A stretch of DNA of 5,648 nt from Phycisphaerales bacterium (GTDB taxonomy: Bacteria; Planctomycetota; Phycisphaerae; Phycisphaerales; UBA1924). The stretch covers positions 1 to 5,648 of the forward strand of contig JARGNC010000154.1 in NCBI GenBank assembly GCA_029212425.1, in the 5' to 3' direction. Shown piece by piece: positions 1 through 5,648 of the stretch (position 1 is the stretch's first letter; every line of letters starts with the position of its first letter). A program made the position numbers and the translations under genes. Under the pieces are notes generated by a model. That model saw nothing but the letters and a program-made list of their open reading frames with translations. It had not been told where the DNA came from and searched no databases.

Positions 1-1085
1 TAGATCTCGCCCTCGACGACCTCGCCCGGCAGCGGGATGCTGACCATCGTGCCGATCATGGATTCGGGGACCTGCTGCTTGACGCCAATCGCATCGCAGA
101 TGATGCTCGCTCCCGCGATGACGAGATCATGATTGCGTTGGTACAGCGCATCCCAACCACCGGGAAGCTGCGCCCCCATGTGCTCGATCGCGACCGGGAT
201 CACCAGATTCCCCGTGTAGTCGTTGGTCCCCATGTAATCAAAGTCGCACAAGAACGGCTGGCGATCATCCCGCAGCTCATGCACACGGCACGAAAGCGCC
301 AACGGCTTGAACCCGATCTGACGATCCGGTGAAGTGTAAATAAACCCCGTCCCCTTCGGAGTCGCGAGCCACTTGTGACAACTCGCGGCATACCAGGTCG
401 GGTTCAACTTCTCAATATCCAGCGGGATCTGCCCCGGCGTGTGCGCCCCGTCAAGAAACAGATCAATCCCCTTGGCGCGAAGCTCAGGAACAATCCGCTC
501 GACCGGAAGCACGAGCGCCGACGCGCTGCAGATGTGCGAGAGCAAGACGAGCTTGGTTTTGCCAGTCACCGCGCCGAGGATCGAATCAACGACCTGATCG
601 GGATCCGCAGCAGGGAACGCGACGGGAGCGATGACGACGACCGCACCGGTCGCTTTGCAGAGCTTGTCGAGCTCGTTCATCGTCGCCATGTATTCGTGGT
701 CGGTGATGAGGATCTCGTCGCCCGCTTGGAGATCGAGGTTGCTCAGGACGGTCGAAACCGCGACGGTGCCGTTGGATATGAGCGCGAGGTCCTTTGCGGG
801 CGCGTTGACGAATCGTCCGATCGCGCCGCGCGCGTCGTCGCTGTAGAACTCGAGGTCGTATTTAAAGAAATGAACCGGGTCCGCTTCGAGCCGACGACGG
901 AGCTCGGCTTGCGCCGCACCCACCACGGCGGGACAGCAGCCGTAGGAACCGTTGTTGAGCTGAGTCAGTCCTTTGCGGATTGGGAAGCTCGCGGTTTCAG
1001 AGATGCGATCCGCGACGAACTTAAGGATCGGATCGGGCCGTTGGATTGCGTTGGGTGCGAGTTGAGTGGGTTTGAGATCAATCAC
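1..1085 (-). CDS. PLP-dependent class V aminotransferase-fold enzyme (isopenicillin-N epimerase-like), 3' end cut by window edge
   Basis: An open frame runs without a stop from a GTG at 1085 off the left edge, giving 361 codons. By comparison with the downstream paralogue at 2462-1257, about 55-60 C-terminal residues are missing. Landmarks of the class V fold are visible: LNNGSYG near residues 43-49 (N-terminal substrate loop), LDGAH with D212 (pairs with the PLP pyridine nitrogen) and H215, SCHKW with K238 (predicted Schiff-base lysine), and a DYMGTND segment whose Gly-Thr usually touches the cofactor phosphate. It should therefore be an active cytosolic PLP enzyme. The nearest families are CefD-type epimerases and cysteine/sulfoxide lyases; the true substrate is unknown. 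The GTG start is chosen because GAGG lies 6 nt upstream; an in-frame TTG at 1109 is a weaker alternative. The carboxylate-binding arginine expected near the C-terminus falls outside the window. Confidence 0.88.
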   Translation of the reverse strand, partial: MIDLKPTQLAPNAIQRPDPILKFVADRISETASFPIRKGLTQLNNGSYGCCPAVVGAAQAELRRRLEADPVHFFKYDLEFYSDDARGAIGRFVNAPAKDLALISNGTVAVSTVLSNLDLQAGDEILITDHEYMATMNELDKLCKATGAVVVIAPVAFPAADPDQVVDSILGAVTGKTKLVLLSHICSASALVLPVERIVPELRAKGIDLFLDGAHTPGQIPLDIEKLNPTWYAASCHKWLATPKGTGFIYTSPDRQIGFKPLALSCRVHELRDDRQPFLCDFDYMGTNDYTGNLVIPVAIEHMGAQLPGGWDALYQRNHDLVIAGASIICDAIGVKQQVPESMIGTMVSIPLPGEVVEGEI

Positions 1086-1091
1086 AATGGG

Positions 1092-1095
1092 CCTC
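1092..1095 (-). promoter_or_regulatory. Ribosome binding site deciding the GTG start at 1085
   Basis: GAGG lies 6 nt before the GTG at 1085, and a second purine run, AGAAGG, lies at 1103-1098. No ATG occurs near the expected N-terminus, so this motif is the main reason for placing the start at GTG. Confidence 0.5.
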
Positions 1096-1256
1096 AGCCT
1101 TCTGTTCAAACGGTTCTGGTGTCGTGGTGAATAAAGGGTATCGACGCGGCGCGTGCAAGTCCCTCAACAGATAACACGCGGACCAGACAATTTTCATCGC
1201 GGACCCTTCGAGTGATTTGAGACCGCGTTTGAAGCGTCAAACTGACAGTGGGGAGG

Positions 1257-2462
1257 TTACCCCTGCAGAATTATTTTCAAAGCGCGAGCGAGGTATTGGT
1301 ATTGCTCGATCGAGTTGTACGCTTGCACGCTGATCCGAACCGCGATGGTCCCAGAGGGTGTCCCCCAGACTGGGATCTGGATATTGAACTCCGAGAGAAG
1401 CCGATCCTTGATCTCGCGTGCGGTCTGGTTTCCAGATGGGAGGTCAATAGTGCTCAGTGGTCCGAGCATGGAATCCGGAACAGGGGGCGTGCAACCCAAC
1501 TCCTCGCAGATCAGGTCGCGTGCTTGGATGCACAGGTCGCGGTTGCGTTGCATGTTGCCGTTGACGCCGCCCTCGATGTTCGATTCGAACCAGTCGATGC
1601 AATCCGCAATCGTTAGATACATGGTCACATCGTCGGTCCCGGCATAATCAAACGCATGGTTGAATCCGGAGCGGCCGGTCTTCTTCCCCGCCCCTTTCAG
1701 ATCCAGAGCGTCGTTGGAAACCACCAAAGGCGTAAACCCGTCCTGCAGATCCGAACGCACATGCAAGAACGCGGCTCCCTTGGGAGCGCACATCCACTTG
1801 TGCGCGTTGCCGGTGGTGTACGCCGCGCCCCAGGAGTTGATGTCCATCGGGATGCACCCCGGCCCATGCGCCGCGTCAAGGATCGTCTCAACTCCGCGTT
1901 CTTTGAGCATCGGGATCAGTTGCTCGATCGGCAATCGGATTCCGGTCGAACTGGTGACCAGCGACAGCAGCGCGATCTTGGTGCGATCCGTCACCCCCGA
2001 CATCACCGCATCAATGACCTGTTCCTCTGATTTGATCGGCCATGGGAGCGATACGGAGGTCACCTTCGCACCTGTCCGGTCCGCCGTGCGTGCAAAGTTG
2101 TTCAAGCACGCTTGGTACTCGCAGTTCGTGACGAGCAGCTCATCGCCCTCGTTCAGATCCAGATTGTCCAGCACTGTTGCAACCCCGGTCGTCGCGTTGT
2201 GGACGAAGACCAGATCTTTCGGATCACACTGAACCAATCCAGAGAGCGCATTGCGGGCGCGGTCGATCTTCCCCCAGCTGTCCTTCACATAGAACCGAAC
2301 CAGTTCACGCTCAGCATCGAGCCGATGCGCACTCTGCGCATCAAGGATCGCCTCGGGGCACGCGCCGAACGAGCCGTGATTTAGATAGACGACATTTGGA
2401 TCAATCAGAAACTGATCGAAAATAGGTGCTGGTTTGGGGAGTTCGTGGATGGTTTGGGTCAT
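1257..2462 (-). CDS. PLP-dependent class V aminotransferase-fold enzyme (isopenicillin-N epimerase-like)
   Basis: A complete 401-residue protein of normal length for the family. Visible in order: LNHGSFGACP at residues 28-36 (hallmark substrate loop of the CefD-like branch), LDAAHGPG with D196 (binds the PLP ring nitrogen) and H199, GNAHKW with K222 (predicted PLP lysine), DYAGTDD at 272-278, and AVRISVQAYN near the C-terminus with R376 as the likely substrate-carboxylate anchor. It has no signal peptide or membrane segment and is presumably cytosolic. The reaction could be epimerisation, transamination or C-S lyase/desulfurase chemistry on an amino acid; sequence alone does not decide. The ATG at 2462 is supported by where the homology begins, but no Shine-Dalgarno is seen in the preceding 34 nt. 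The gene lies 34 bp after the small gene at 2913-2497 and 171 bp before a clear paralogue, so these look like an old tandem duplication. Confidence 0.93.
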   Translation of the reverse strand: MTQTIHELPKPAPIFDQFLIDPNVVYLNHGSFGACPEAILDAQSAHRLDAERELVRFYVKDSWGKIDRARNALSGLVQCDPKDLVFVHNATTGVATVLDNLDLNEGDELLVTNCEYQACLNNFARTADRTGAKVTSVSLPWPIKSEEQVIDAVMSGVTDRTKIALLSLVTSSTGIRLPIEQLIPMLKERGVETILDAAHGPGCIPMDINSWGAAYTTGNAHKWMCAPKGAAFLHVRSDLQDGFTPLVVSNDALDLKGAGKKTGRSGFNHAFDYAGTDDVTMYLTIADCIDWFESNIEGGVNGNMQRNRDLCIQARDLICEELGCTPPVPDSMLGPLSTIDLPSGNQTAREIKDRLLSEFNIQIPVWGTPSGTIAVRISVQAYNSIEQYQYLARALKIILQG

Positions 2463-2496
2463 GCTGGAAGTCTACGCGTGACGCGAACATCCAGAA

Positions 2497-2913
2497 TCAG
2501 CCCCTGAGGTCCAATCCGCGTCCCATCGCGACCCCGGTCGCGGCGGTGTTGCGCGATGCCGCGGATGGATGGATCGAATAGGTCCCCGCGCTGGTCATCA
2601 TCGGTTTGGGTCCAGAGACCGTTGCAACATCCGTACTCAGGTTGATCGGATCAACCTTTCCAGCAACAAGTCGGGATGGATCAGCCGCAGGTCGAGCAAC
2701 CGCGGGTTGGCCAATACGACCAATCGGCGAGGTCTGCTGAACAGATCCCGCTTGCGAGGTTGAAGTCGCTGGATTGGTTTGGTTCGTTTGGGTAGTCGGG
2801 GCGGTCTTGGTGACCCCCGGGGCGCCGAGTGGCTTATTGGCACGCAAAGTCTGTGCATACGCACGCATCGCGTGGGTGTTCGGGATTGATTGGGAGGCGT
2901 TGATCCGGTCCAT
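2497..2913 (-). CDS. Small hypothetical protein with Thr/Gln/Asn/Pro-rich low-complexity centre
   Basis: I do not recognise this 138-residue protein. Three zones are visible. The N-terminus (1-30) begins MDRINASQS and carries several basic residues. A Thr/Gln/Asn/Ser/Pro-rich segment (about 33-62) is probably disordered. The C-terminal part (about 70-138) looks more constrained, with LVAGKVDPINLS at 82-93 and a Gly/Arg-rich end, AMGRGLDLRG. It has no signal peptide, transmembrane helix or catalytic motif. The VDxINLS stretch faintly recalls FlgM-type anti-sigma factors, but the helices expected after it are not evident, so I do not assign that function. ATG at 2913 is preferred: an ACAGG motif sits 9 nt upstream, whereas the GTG two codons earlier (2919) has it only 3 nt away. 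The gene is 34 bp upstream of the PLP enzyme gene and may share its transcript. Frame length and codon texture make it likely real. Confidence 0.65.
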   Translation of the reverse strand: MDRINASQSIPNTHAMRAYAQTLRANKPLGAPGVTKTAPTTQTNQTNPATSTSQAGSVQQTSPIGRIGQPAVARPAADPSRLVAGKVDPINLSTDVATVSGPKPMMTSAGTYSIHPSAASRNTAATGVAMGRGLDLRG

Positions 2914-3156
2914 CTTCACTTGCCTGTTCTTTCACTGATCGGATTGGATTGGTACACACAACCTGATCAGCATCGAGCGTCCATCTTGCCGATCCCCGGC
3001 TGATGAACATCATTGGTCACGCCCATCCATGAGCGACAACCCGATCCTACCAGAACCTCCATCGTCAATCACGATCATTCCGCGCCATAACTGCTGCGGA
3101 CCTTGAGAATTTTACTTCTCGGAAGTCGTTTCTTGCGCCCCGGCCCATTAGCGCAC
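2914..3156. other. Intergenic stretch with no convincing gene
   Basis: About 240 bp between the small gene and the terminator of the EF-G-like gene. It should hold the minus-strand promoter for the small gene and PLP genes, but I see no well-spaced -35/-10 pair. A 31-codon frame from ATG 3062 to TGA 2967 lacks a ribosome binding site. A 5-bp inverted repeat (GAGAA/TTCTC, 3105-3120) is too weak to call. Five GATC sites occur here. Confidence 0.6.
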
Positions 3157-3186
3157 AAAAAAGCCCGGATTCTGGGCGATCCGGGC
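3157..3186 (-). terminator. Rho-independent terminator of the EF-G-like gene
   Basis: On the minus strand GCCCGGAT and ATCCGGGC form a perfect 8-bp GC-rich stem (3186-3179 with 3170-3163) around an 8-nt loop, followed directly by six T residues (3162-3157). It begins 39 bp past the stop of the EF-G-like gene, the normal position for an intrinsic terminator. It separates that gene from the small gene and PLP genes downstream. Confidence 0.93.
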
Positions 3187-3225
3187 GTTGGGGATGGTCT
3201 GGGGATAGGAGGCGATCAAGAAGAA

Positions 3226-5295
3226 TTAGTCATCGTCATGTCCCGCGAACGCCGCGATGACCTCCTGCTGGATGTGCGGCGGCGTGTTTTCTTCATGCGA
3301 GTAGTCCATCGAATACGAACCCGATCCGCCTGTGATGGATTTGAGCTCGGTCGAGAAGTTCTGGAGTTCGCTCAGCGGCGCTTGCGCGATCACAGTGCAC
3401 ATGTCGCCGGGGAGCATCTGGGTATCTTGGACGCGCCCTCGTTTGGTCGAGAGATCCCCCGCGATATCACCCATCCGATCCGAAGGCACGGTGACCTCCA
3501 GGTGGACTATTGGTTCAAGCAACACTGGATGCGCCTTGGTGACGGCATCAATAAATGCTTTCTTCCCAGCGGTGATGAACGCGATTTCTTTGGAGTCCAC
3601 TGCATGGTACTTCCCGTCGAAGACCTCGACCTTGACGCCGGACATTGGATACCCCGCGACGGCGCCGTGTTCGAGCGCCAGACGGATCCCTTTCTCAATC
3701 GCAGGCATGAACTGTTTCGGGATTGAGCCGCCGACGGTCGCGTTGACAAACTCGAACCCGTCCTCGTGGTCCGCTGGGAGCGGCGAAACGCGGAGGTGGA
3801 CCTCCCCGAACTGTCCTGAGCCGCCGGATTGCTTCTTGTGCCGATACGACGCTTCCGCGGTGCCTGTGATCGATTCTCGATACGCAACCTTTGGAGTCTC
3901 GGTGATAAGCTCAAGCCCGTACTGCTCTTTGAGTCTTTCAAGAACAATACGGAGGTGCAGTTCGCCCAATCCTCGCAGGACGGTCTGCTTGGTCGCTTTG
4001 ATCCGTTCAAGTTTCAGACATGGATCTTCCGCAAGAAGCTTGTGGAGCGCCCCAGAGAACTTGGTTTCGTCGGCGTGGTTTTTGAGCTCGATCGCGAGGC
4101 CGTACATTGGTTTGGGGAGCGGGAGTGGTTTGAGGTGGACCGAATCAAGGTCGTGTCCCTCATGAAGGACCGCGTCGAAGTGCACCTCGTCGATTTTCCC
4201 GATCGCGCCGATGTCACCAGGCCCAAGCTCATCCACCTCGACGGATTCTTTGCCTTGTCGTTTGAGCAGGTGACCAATCCGAAGCGGCTTCTTCTGATCA
4301 CCAATCAGGATCTCAGATTTGGATTTGATCGTGCCTTGATGCACACGGAATACACCGAGCTTTCCAACGAATGAGTCGGTTGTGACCTTAAAGATGTGTG
4401 CGATCACAGGCGAGTCCGCTTTCTCATCCGCAGCAAACGCGACCTCTTCGCCGTCCTCTGATTCGCGTTTGAGGAATGGGCGAGGGTTGCCTTCGAGCGG
4501 ATTGGGAAGGATCGACGCGAACAGGTGCAGCATCGGGTTCACGCCCGCACCGGTTTTGGCGCTGCAGTAGCAGATCGGGACGAGGTGGGCTTGACGGAGT
4601 GCTTTCTCGAAGACATCGTGGAGTTGTTGTTTGGAGATATTGGACTCGTCGCCATCTTCGAGGTACTTGTCCATGAGGTCGTCTTGGATTTCCACGATCT
4701 GTTCGATGATCGCTTGATGCGCATCGGCTTCAGAACTGAACAAAGTGTCGCCGTCGCCTTCATCGTCGAAGACGGAAATCGTGTCGCTCTTGTCTGGGGT
4801 CGGGAGGTTGATCGGGAGGCATTCGCTCCCGAAGGTTTCTTGAAGCTGCATTGTGAGTGCTTCAAGATCGCAGGTAGGGTCATCGATTTTATTGACGATG
4901 ATCATCCTCGGCAGGTTTCGATCCTTTGCGATCCGCATCATCCGCCGCGTCATCGGTTCGATCCCCTTATGGGCATCGATCACGACCGCGACGGTCTCGA
5001 CCGCGGGGAAGACGGAGATTGCGTGTCCCGCAAAGTCCGCGAGCCCCGGGGTATCAATGAGATTGACCATGTGTCCTTCATGCTCGAAGTGGAGCATGGT
5101 GGTCCGGAGTGAGTGCTGGTGGTGTCTTTCTTCGTCTGACCAATCGGAGAAGGTGGTGCCGTCTTCAATCGATCCCATGCGCGAGATGGTGCCGGTACTG
5201 AACAGGAGACGCTCTGAGAGGAGAGTCTTTCCGCTCCCGGTCTGTCCTACAAGTGCAATGTTCCGGATATCTTCAGTGGGTCGCGTGTTTGTCAC
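3226..5295 (-). CDS. EF-G family translational GTPase, EF-G-2-like (elongation factor G-like protein)
   Basis: Starting at GTG 5295 the protein has 689 residues and all EF-G domains. The G domain carries GQTGSGKT (17-24, P-loop), DTPG (81-84, G3), NKID (135-138, G4) and SAK (245-247, G5). A short acidic G' insert follows at about 165-220. Domain II spans about 275-380 and domain III about 393-470. Domain IV keeps SGGSGQFG (490-497) and YHAVDS with H564, the tip residue that contacts decoding-site RNA in EF-G. Domain V runs from about 595, and the tail ends AGHDDD. The family moves tRNA and mRNA through the ribosome using GTP. Two features set this member apart: the catalytic His of DTPGH is Leu (L85), and switch I reads DEERHHQHSL instead of the canonical ERGITI type. 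Both changes fit the EF-G-2/EF-G-like subgroup, so it is probably a second EF-G, not the housekeeping copy. GTG 5295 is chosen for the AGGAAGG 10 nt upstream and because homology begins just after it; GTG 5340 and ATG 5337 lie in frame without a ribosome binding site. Confidence 0.93.
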   Translation of the reverse strand: MTNTRPTEDIRNIALVGQTGSGKTLLSERLLFSTGTISRMGSIEDGTTFSDWSDEERHHQHSLRTTMLHFEHEGHMVNLIDTPGLADFAGHAISVFPAVETVAVVIDAHKGIEPMTRRMMRIAKDRNLPRMIIVNKIDDPTCDLEALTMQLQETFGSECLPINLPTPDKSDTISVFDDEGDGDTLFSSEADAHQAIIEQIVEIQDDLMDKYLEDGDESNISKQQLHDVFEKALRQAHLVPICYCSAKTGAGVNPMLHLFASILPNPLEGNPRPFLKRESEDGEEVAFAADEKADSPVIAHIFKVTTDSFVGKLGVFRVHQGTIKSKSEILIGDQKKPLRIGHLLKRQGKESVEVDELGPGDIGAIGKIDEVHFDAVLHEGHDLDSVHLKPLPLPKPMYGLAIELKNHADETKFSGALHKLLAEDPCLKLERIKATKQTVLRGLGELHLRIVLERLKEQYGLELITETPKVAYRESITGTAEASYRHKKQSGGSGQFGEVHLRVSPLPADHEDGFEFVNATVGGSIPKQFMPAIEKGIRLALEHGAVAGYPMSGVKVEVFDGKYHAVDSKEIAFITAGKKAFIDAVTKAHPVLLEPIVHLEVTVPSDRMGDIAGDLSTKRGRVQDTQMLPGDMCTVIAQAPLSELQNFSTELKSITGGSGSYSMDYSHEENTPPHIQQEVIAAFAGHDDD

Positions 5296-5302
5296 GGCTA
5301 GA

Positions 5303-5324
5303 CCGCCTTCCTGAGGTAAGGCGG
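5303..5324 (-). promoter_or_regulatory. Stem-loop covering the Shine-Dalgarno of the EF-G-like gene
   Basis: In the transcript CCGCCTT (5324-5318) and AAGGCGG (5309-5303) form a perfect 7-bp stem with an 8-nt loop, ACCTCAGG. The Shine-Dalgarno AGGAAGG (5312-5306) lies partly in the loop and partly in the 3' arm, ending 10 nt before the GTG at 5295. Folding would hide most of the site, so this may control translation initiation. It would be coding instead if translation starts at 5337 or 5340. Confidence 0.5.
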
Positions 5325-5345
5325 GATGTCGGCCCATCACGAACT

Positions 5346-5362
5346 GCGGGCCGGCAGCCCGC
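5346..5362 (-). promoter_or_regulatory. GC-rich leader stem-loop (second hairpin)
   Basis: GCGGGC (5362-5357) pairs perfectly with GCCCGC (5351-5346) around a 5-nt loop in the leader of the EF-G-like gene. No T-run follows, so it is not a terminator. Its GCGGG arm could alternatively pair with CCCGC at 5325-5321, part of the 5' arm of the Shine-Dalgarno hairpin. Confidence 0.4.
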
Positions 5363-5371
5363 GTTTGGGTT

Positions 5372-5395
5372 GTCTAGTCCGGGAATCCCCTAGAC
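5372..5395 (-). promoter_or_regulatory. Leader stem-loop at the predicted transcript 5' end (first hairpin)
   Basis: GTCTAG (5395-5390) pairs with CTAGAC (5377-5372), and an inner GGG/CCC can extend the stem past a small bulge. It would lie within a few bases of the start expected from the -10 at 5409-5404. A 5'-terminal hairpin of this sort often protects mRNA. The same GTCTAG recurs at 5303-5298, beside the start codon. Confidence 0.4.
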
Positions 5396-5403
5396 CAACA
5401 TCC

Positions 5404-5432
5404 ATCATAGCAGTCATTCTTGAAATTGAAAG
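5404..5432 (-). promoter_or_regulatory. Candidate extended -10 promoter for the EF-G-like gene
   Basis: On the minus strand TGCTATGAT (5412-5404) combines a TATGAT -10 hexamer (five of six matches to consensus) with the TGn extension. With 17-bp spacing the -35 would be CTTTCA (5432-5427), a poor match, as is common when an extended -10 is present. Transcription would begin near 5397, giving a leader of about 100 nt. Confidence 0.45.
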
Positions 5433-5437
5433 TGAAT

Positions 5438-5457
5438 TGTGCCGATGATGAGGCACA
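5438..5457. repeat. Short inverted repeat in the divergent intergenic region
   Basis: TGTGCC and GGCACA form perfect 6-bp arms around an 8-bp spacer (GATGATGA). It sits just upstream of the predicted promoter of the EF-G-like gene and about 65 bp before the start of the divergent acyltransferase gene. It could be an operator for either gene; it lacks a T-run and so is not a terminator. Confidence 0.3.
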
Positions 5458-5509
5458 CATGAACACAAACAATCCGAATCAATGGATGTATTTGATTTTG
5501 AGAACCGCT

Positions 5510-5513
5510 AGGG
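5510..5513 (+). promoter_or_regulatory. Ribosome binding site of the acyltransferase gene
   Basis: AGGG lies 7 nt before the ATG at 5521, the expected spacing. It overlaps the palindrome GGGTACCC (5511-5518). This supports the chosen start. Confidence 0.5.
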
Positions 5514-5520
5514 TACCCGC

Positions 5521-5648
5521 ATGATAAGCACTCTGACTTCATTTCTTGCCCGGCACCTCTCGCGCCGAACCTCCGGGCGGGCGTTGATCCCCGAGGTTGA
5601 CGGGCTCCGATCGATCGCGATTCTCTCGGTTGTGTTCTTTCATGCGAA
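5521..5648 (+). CDS. Acyltransferase-3 family membrane protein (OafA-like), N-terminal fragment
   Basis: Only the first 42 codons are in the window; the gene continues past the right edge. After a basic N-terminal tail of about 25 residues (Arg-rich: LARHLSRRTSGRA) comes IPEVDGLRSIAILSVVFFHA. The pattern DGLRxIAxxxVxxxH is the signature opening of the acyltransferase-3 family, and the hydrophobic run after it begins the first of about ten membrane helices. The His at residue 41 is probably the conserved active-site histidine at the end of that first helix. Relatives O-acylate sugars of lipopolysaccharide, peptidoglycan or other cell-surface glycans; the acceptor here cannot be told. The ATG has AGGG 7 nt upstream. 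The gene diverges from the EF-G-like gene and has no evident functional link to it. Confidence 0.85.
   Translation, partial: MISTLTSFLARHLSRRTSGRALIPEVDGLRSIAILSVVFFHA

Noticed and set aside
375..1130. 251-codon open frame on the plus strand
   Set aside because: It lies antisense to the clear PLP enzyme frame, has no family motif, and its Arg/Asp-rich composition is what the opposite strand of a GC-biased gene gives.
1227..1242. Inverted repeat GTTTGA-N4-TCAAAC after the complete PLP gene as a terminator
   Set aside because: The stem is only 6 bp and AT-rich, with no T-run after it on the minus strand; too weak to call.
2640..2656. 17-bp palindrome GGTTGATC-G-GATCAACC as an operator
   Set aside because: It lies inside the small gene and encodes its VDPIN segment; the symmetry is explained by codons and the general GATC excess.
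2967..3062. 31-codon minus-strand frame upstream of the small gene, possible leader peptide
   Set aside because: No ribosome binding site, no conserved motif, and its length is expected by chance.
3332..4374. Long plus-strand open frames (277 and 181 codons) opposite the EF-G-like gene
   Set aside because: They overlap each other and are antisense to a strongly conserved gene; no recognisable domain.
5296..5340. Extension of the EF-G-like protein to GTG 5340 or ATG 5337
   Set aside because: No Shine-Dalgarno precedes these codons, the extra 15 residues resemble no EF-G N-terminus, and the stretch contains the hairpin and Shine-Dalgarno for GTG 5295.
1..5648. CRISPR array, tRNA, rRNA, insertion sequence or integration site
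   Set aside because: I saw no regularly spaced repeats, no tRNA-like cloverleaf, no transposase or integrase frame and no terminal inverted repeats.

Overview
The window looks like a bacterial chromosome fragment of moderately high GC with tightly packed genes. Four genes lie on the minus strand and one diverges on the plus strand at the right edge. The style of the proteins and the weak or absent Shine-Dalgarno sites would suit a member of Planctomycetota, perhaps Phycisphaerae. That placement is a guess from general appearance, with no marker gene to support it.

Right to centre (5295-3226, minus): a full-length EF-G family translational GTPase. Its divergent switch regions resemble the EF-G-2 (EF-G-like) paralogue more than the canonical translocase. 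It is preceded by a leader of about 100 nt containing three stem-loops, the last covering the ribosome binding site, downstream of a plausible extended -10 promoter. A clear intrinsic terminator (3186-3157) closes this unit.

Centre to left (2913-1, minus): a small low-complexity protein of unknown function (2913-2497), then two homologous PLP-dependent class V aminotransferase-fold enzymes. The first (2462-1257) is complete. The second (1085-1) is cut by the left edge. Only 34 bp separate the small gene from the first PLP gene, so those two may be co-transcribed. The PLP genes are separated by 171 bp. They belong to the isopenicillin-N epimerase / cysteine lyase-like branch, and their substrates cannot be read from sequence.

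Right edge (5521-5648, plus): the first 42 codons of an acyltransferase-3 (OafA-like) membrane protein, divergent from the EF-G-like gene across a 225-bp intergenic region.

Nothing in the window makes a recognisable defence, mobile or biosynthetic system. The most unusual material is the structured leader of the EF-G-like gene. It holds three of the window's four CTAG tetramers, in GTCTAG/CTAGAC elements that could pair in mutually exclusive ways. The altered GTPase motifs of the protein itself are the next most notable feature.
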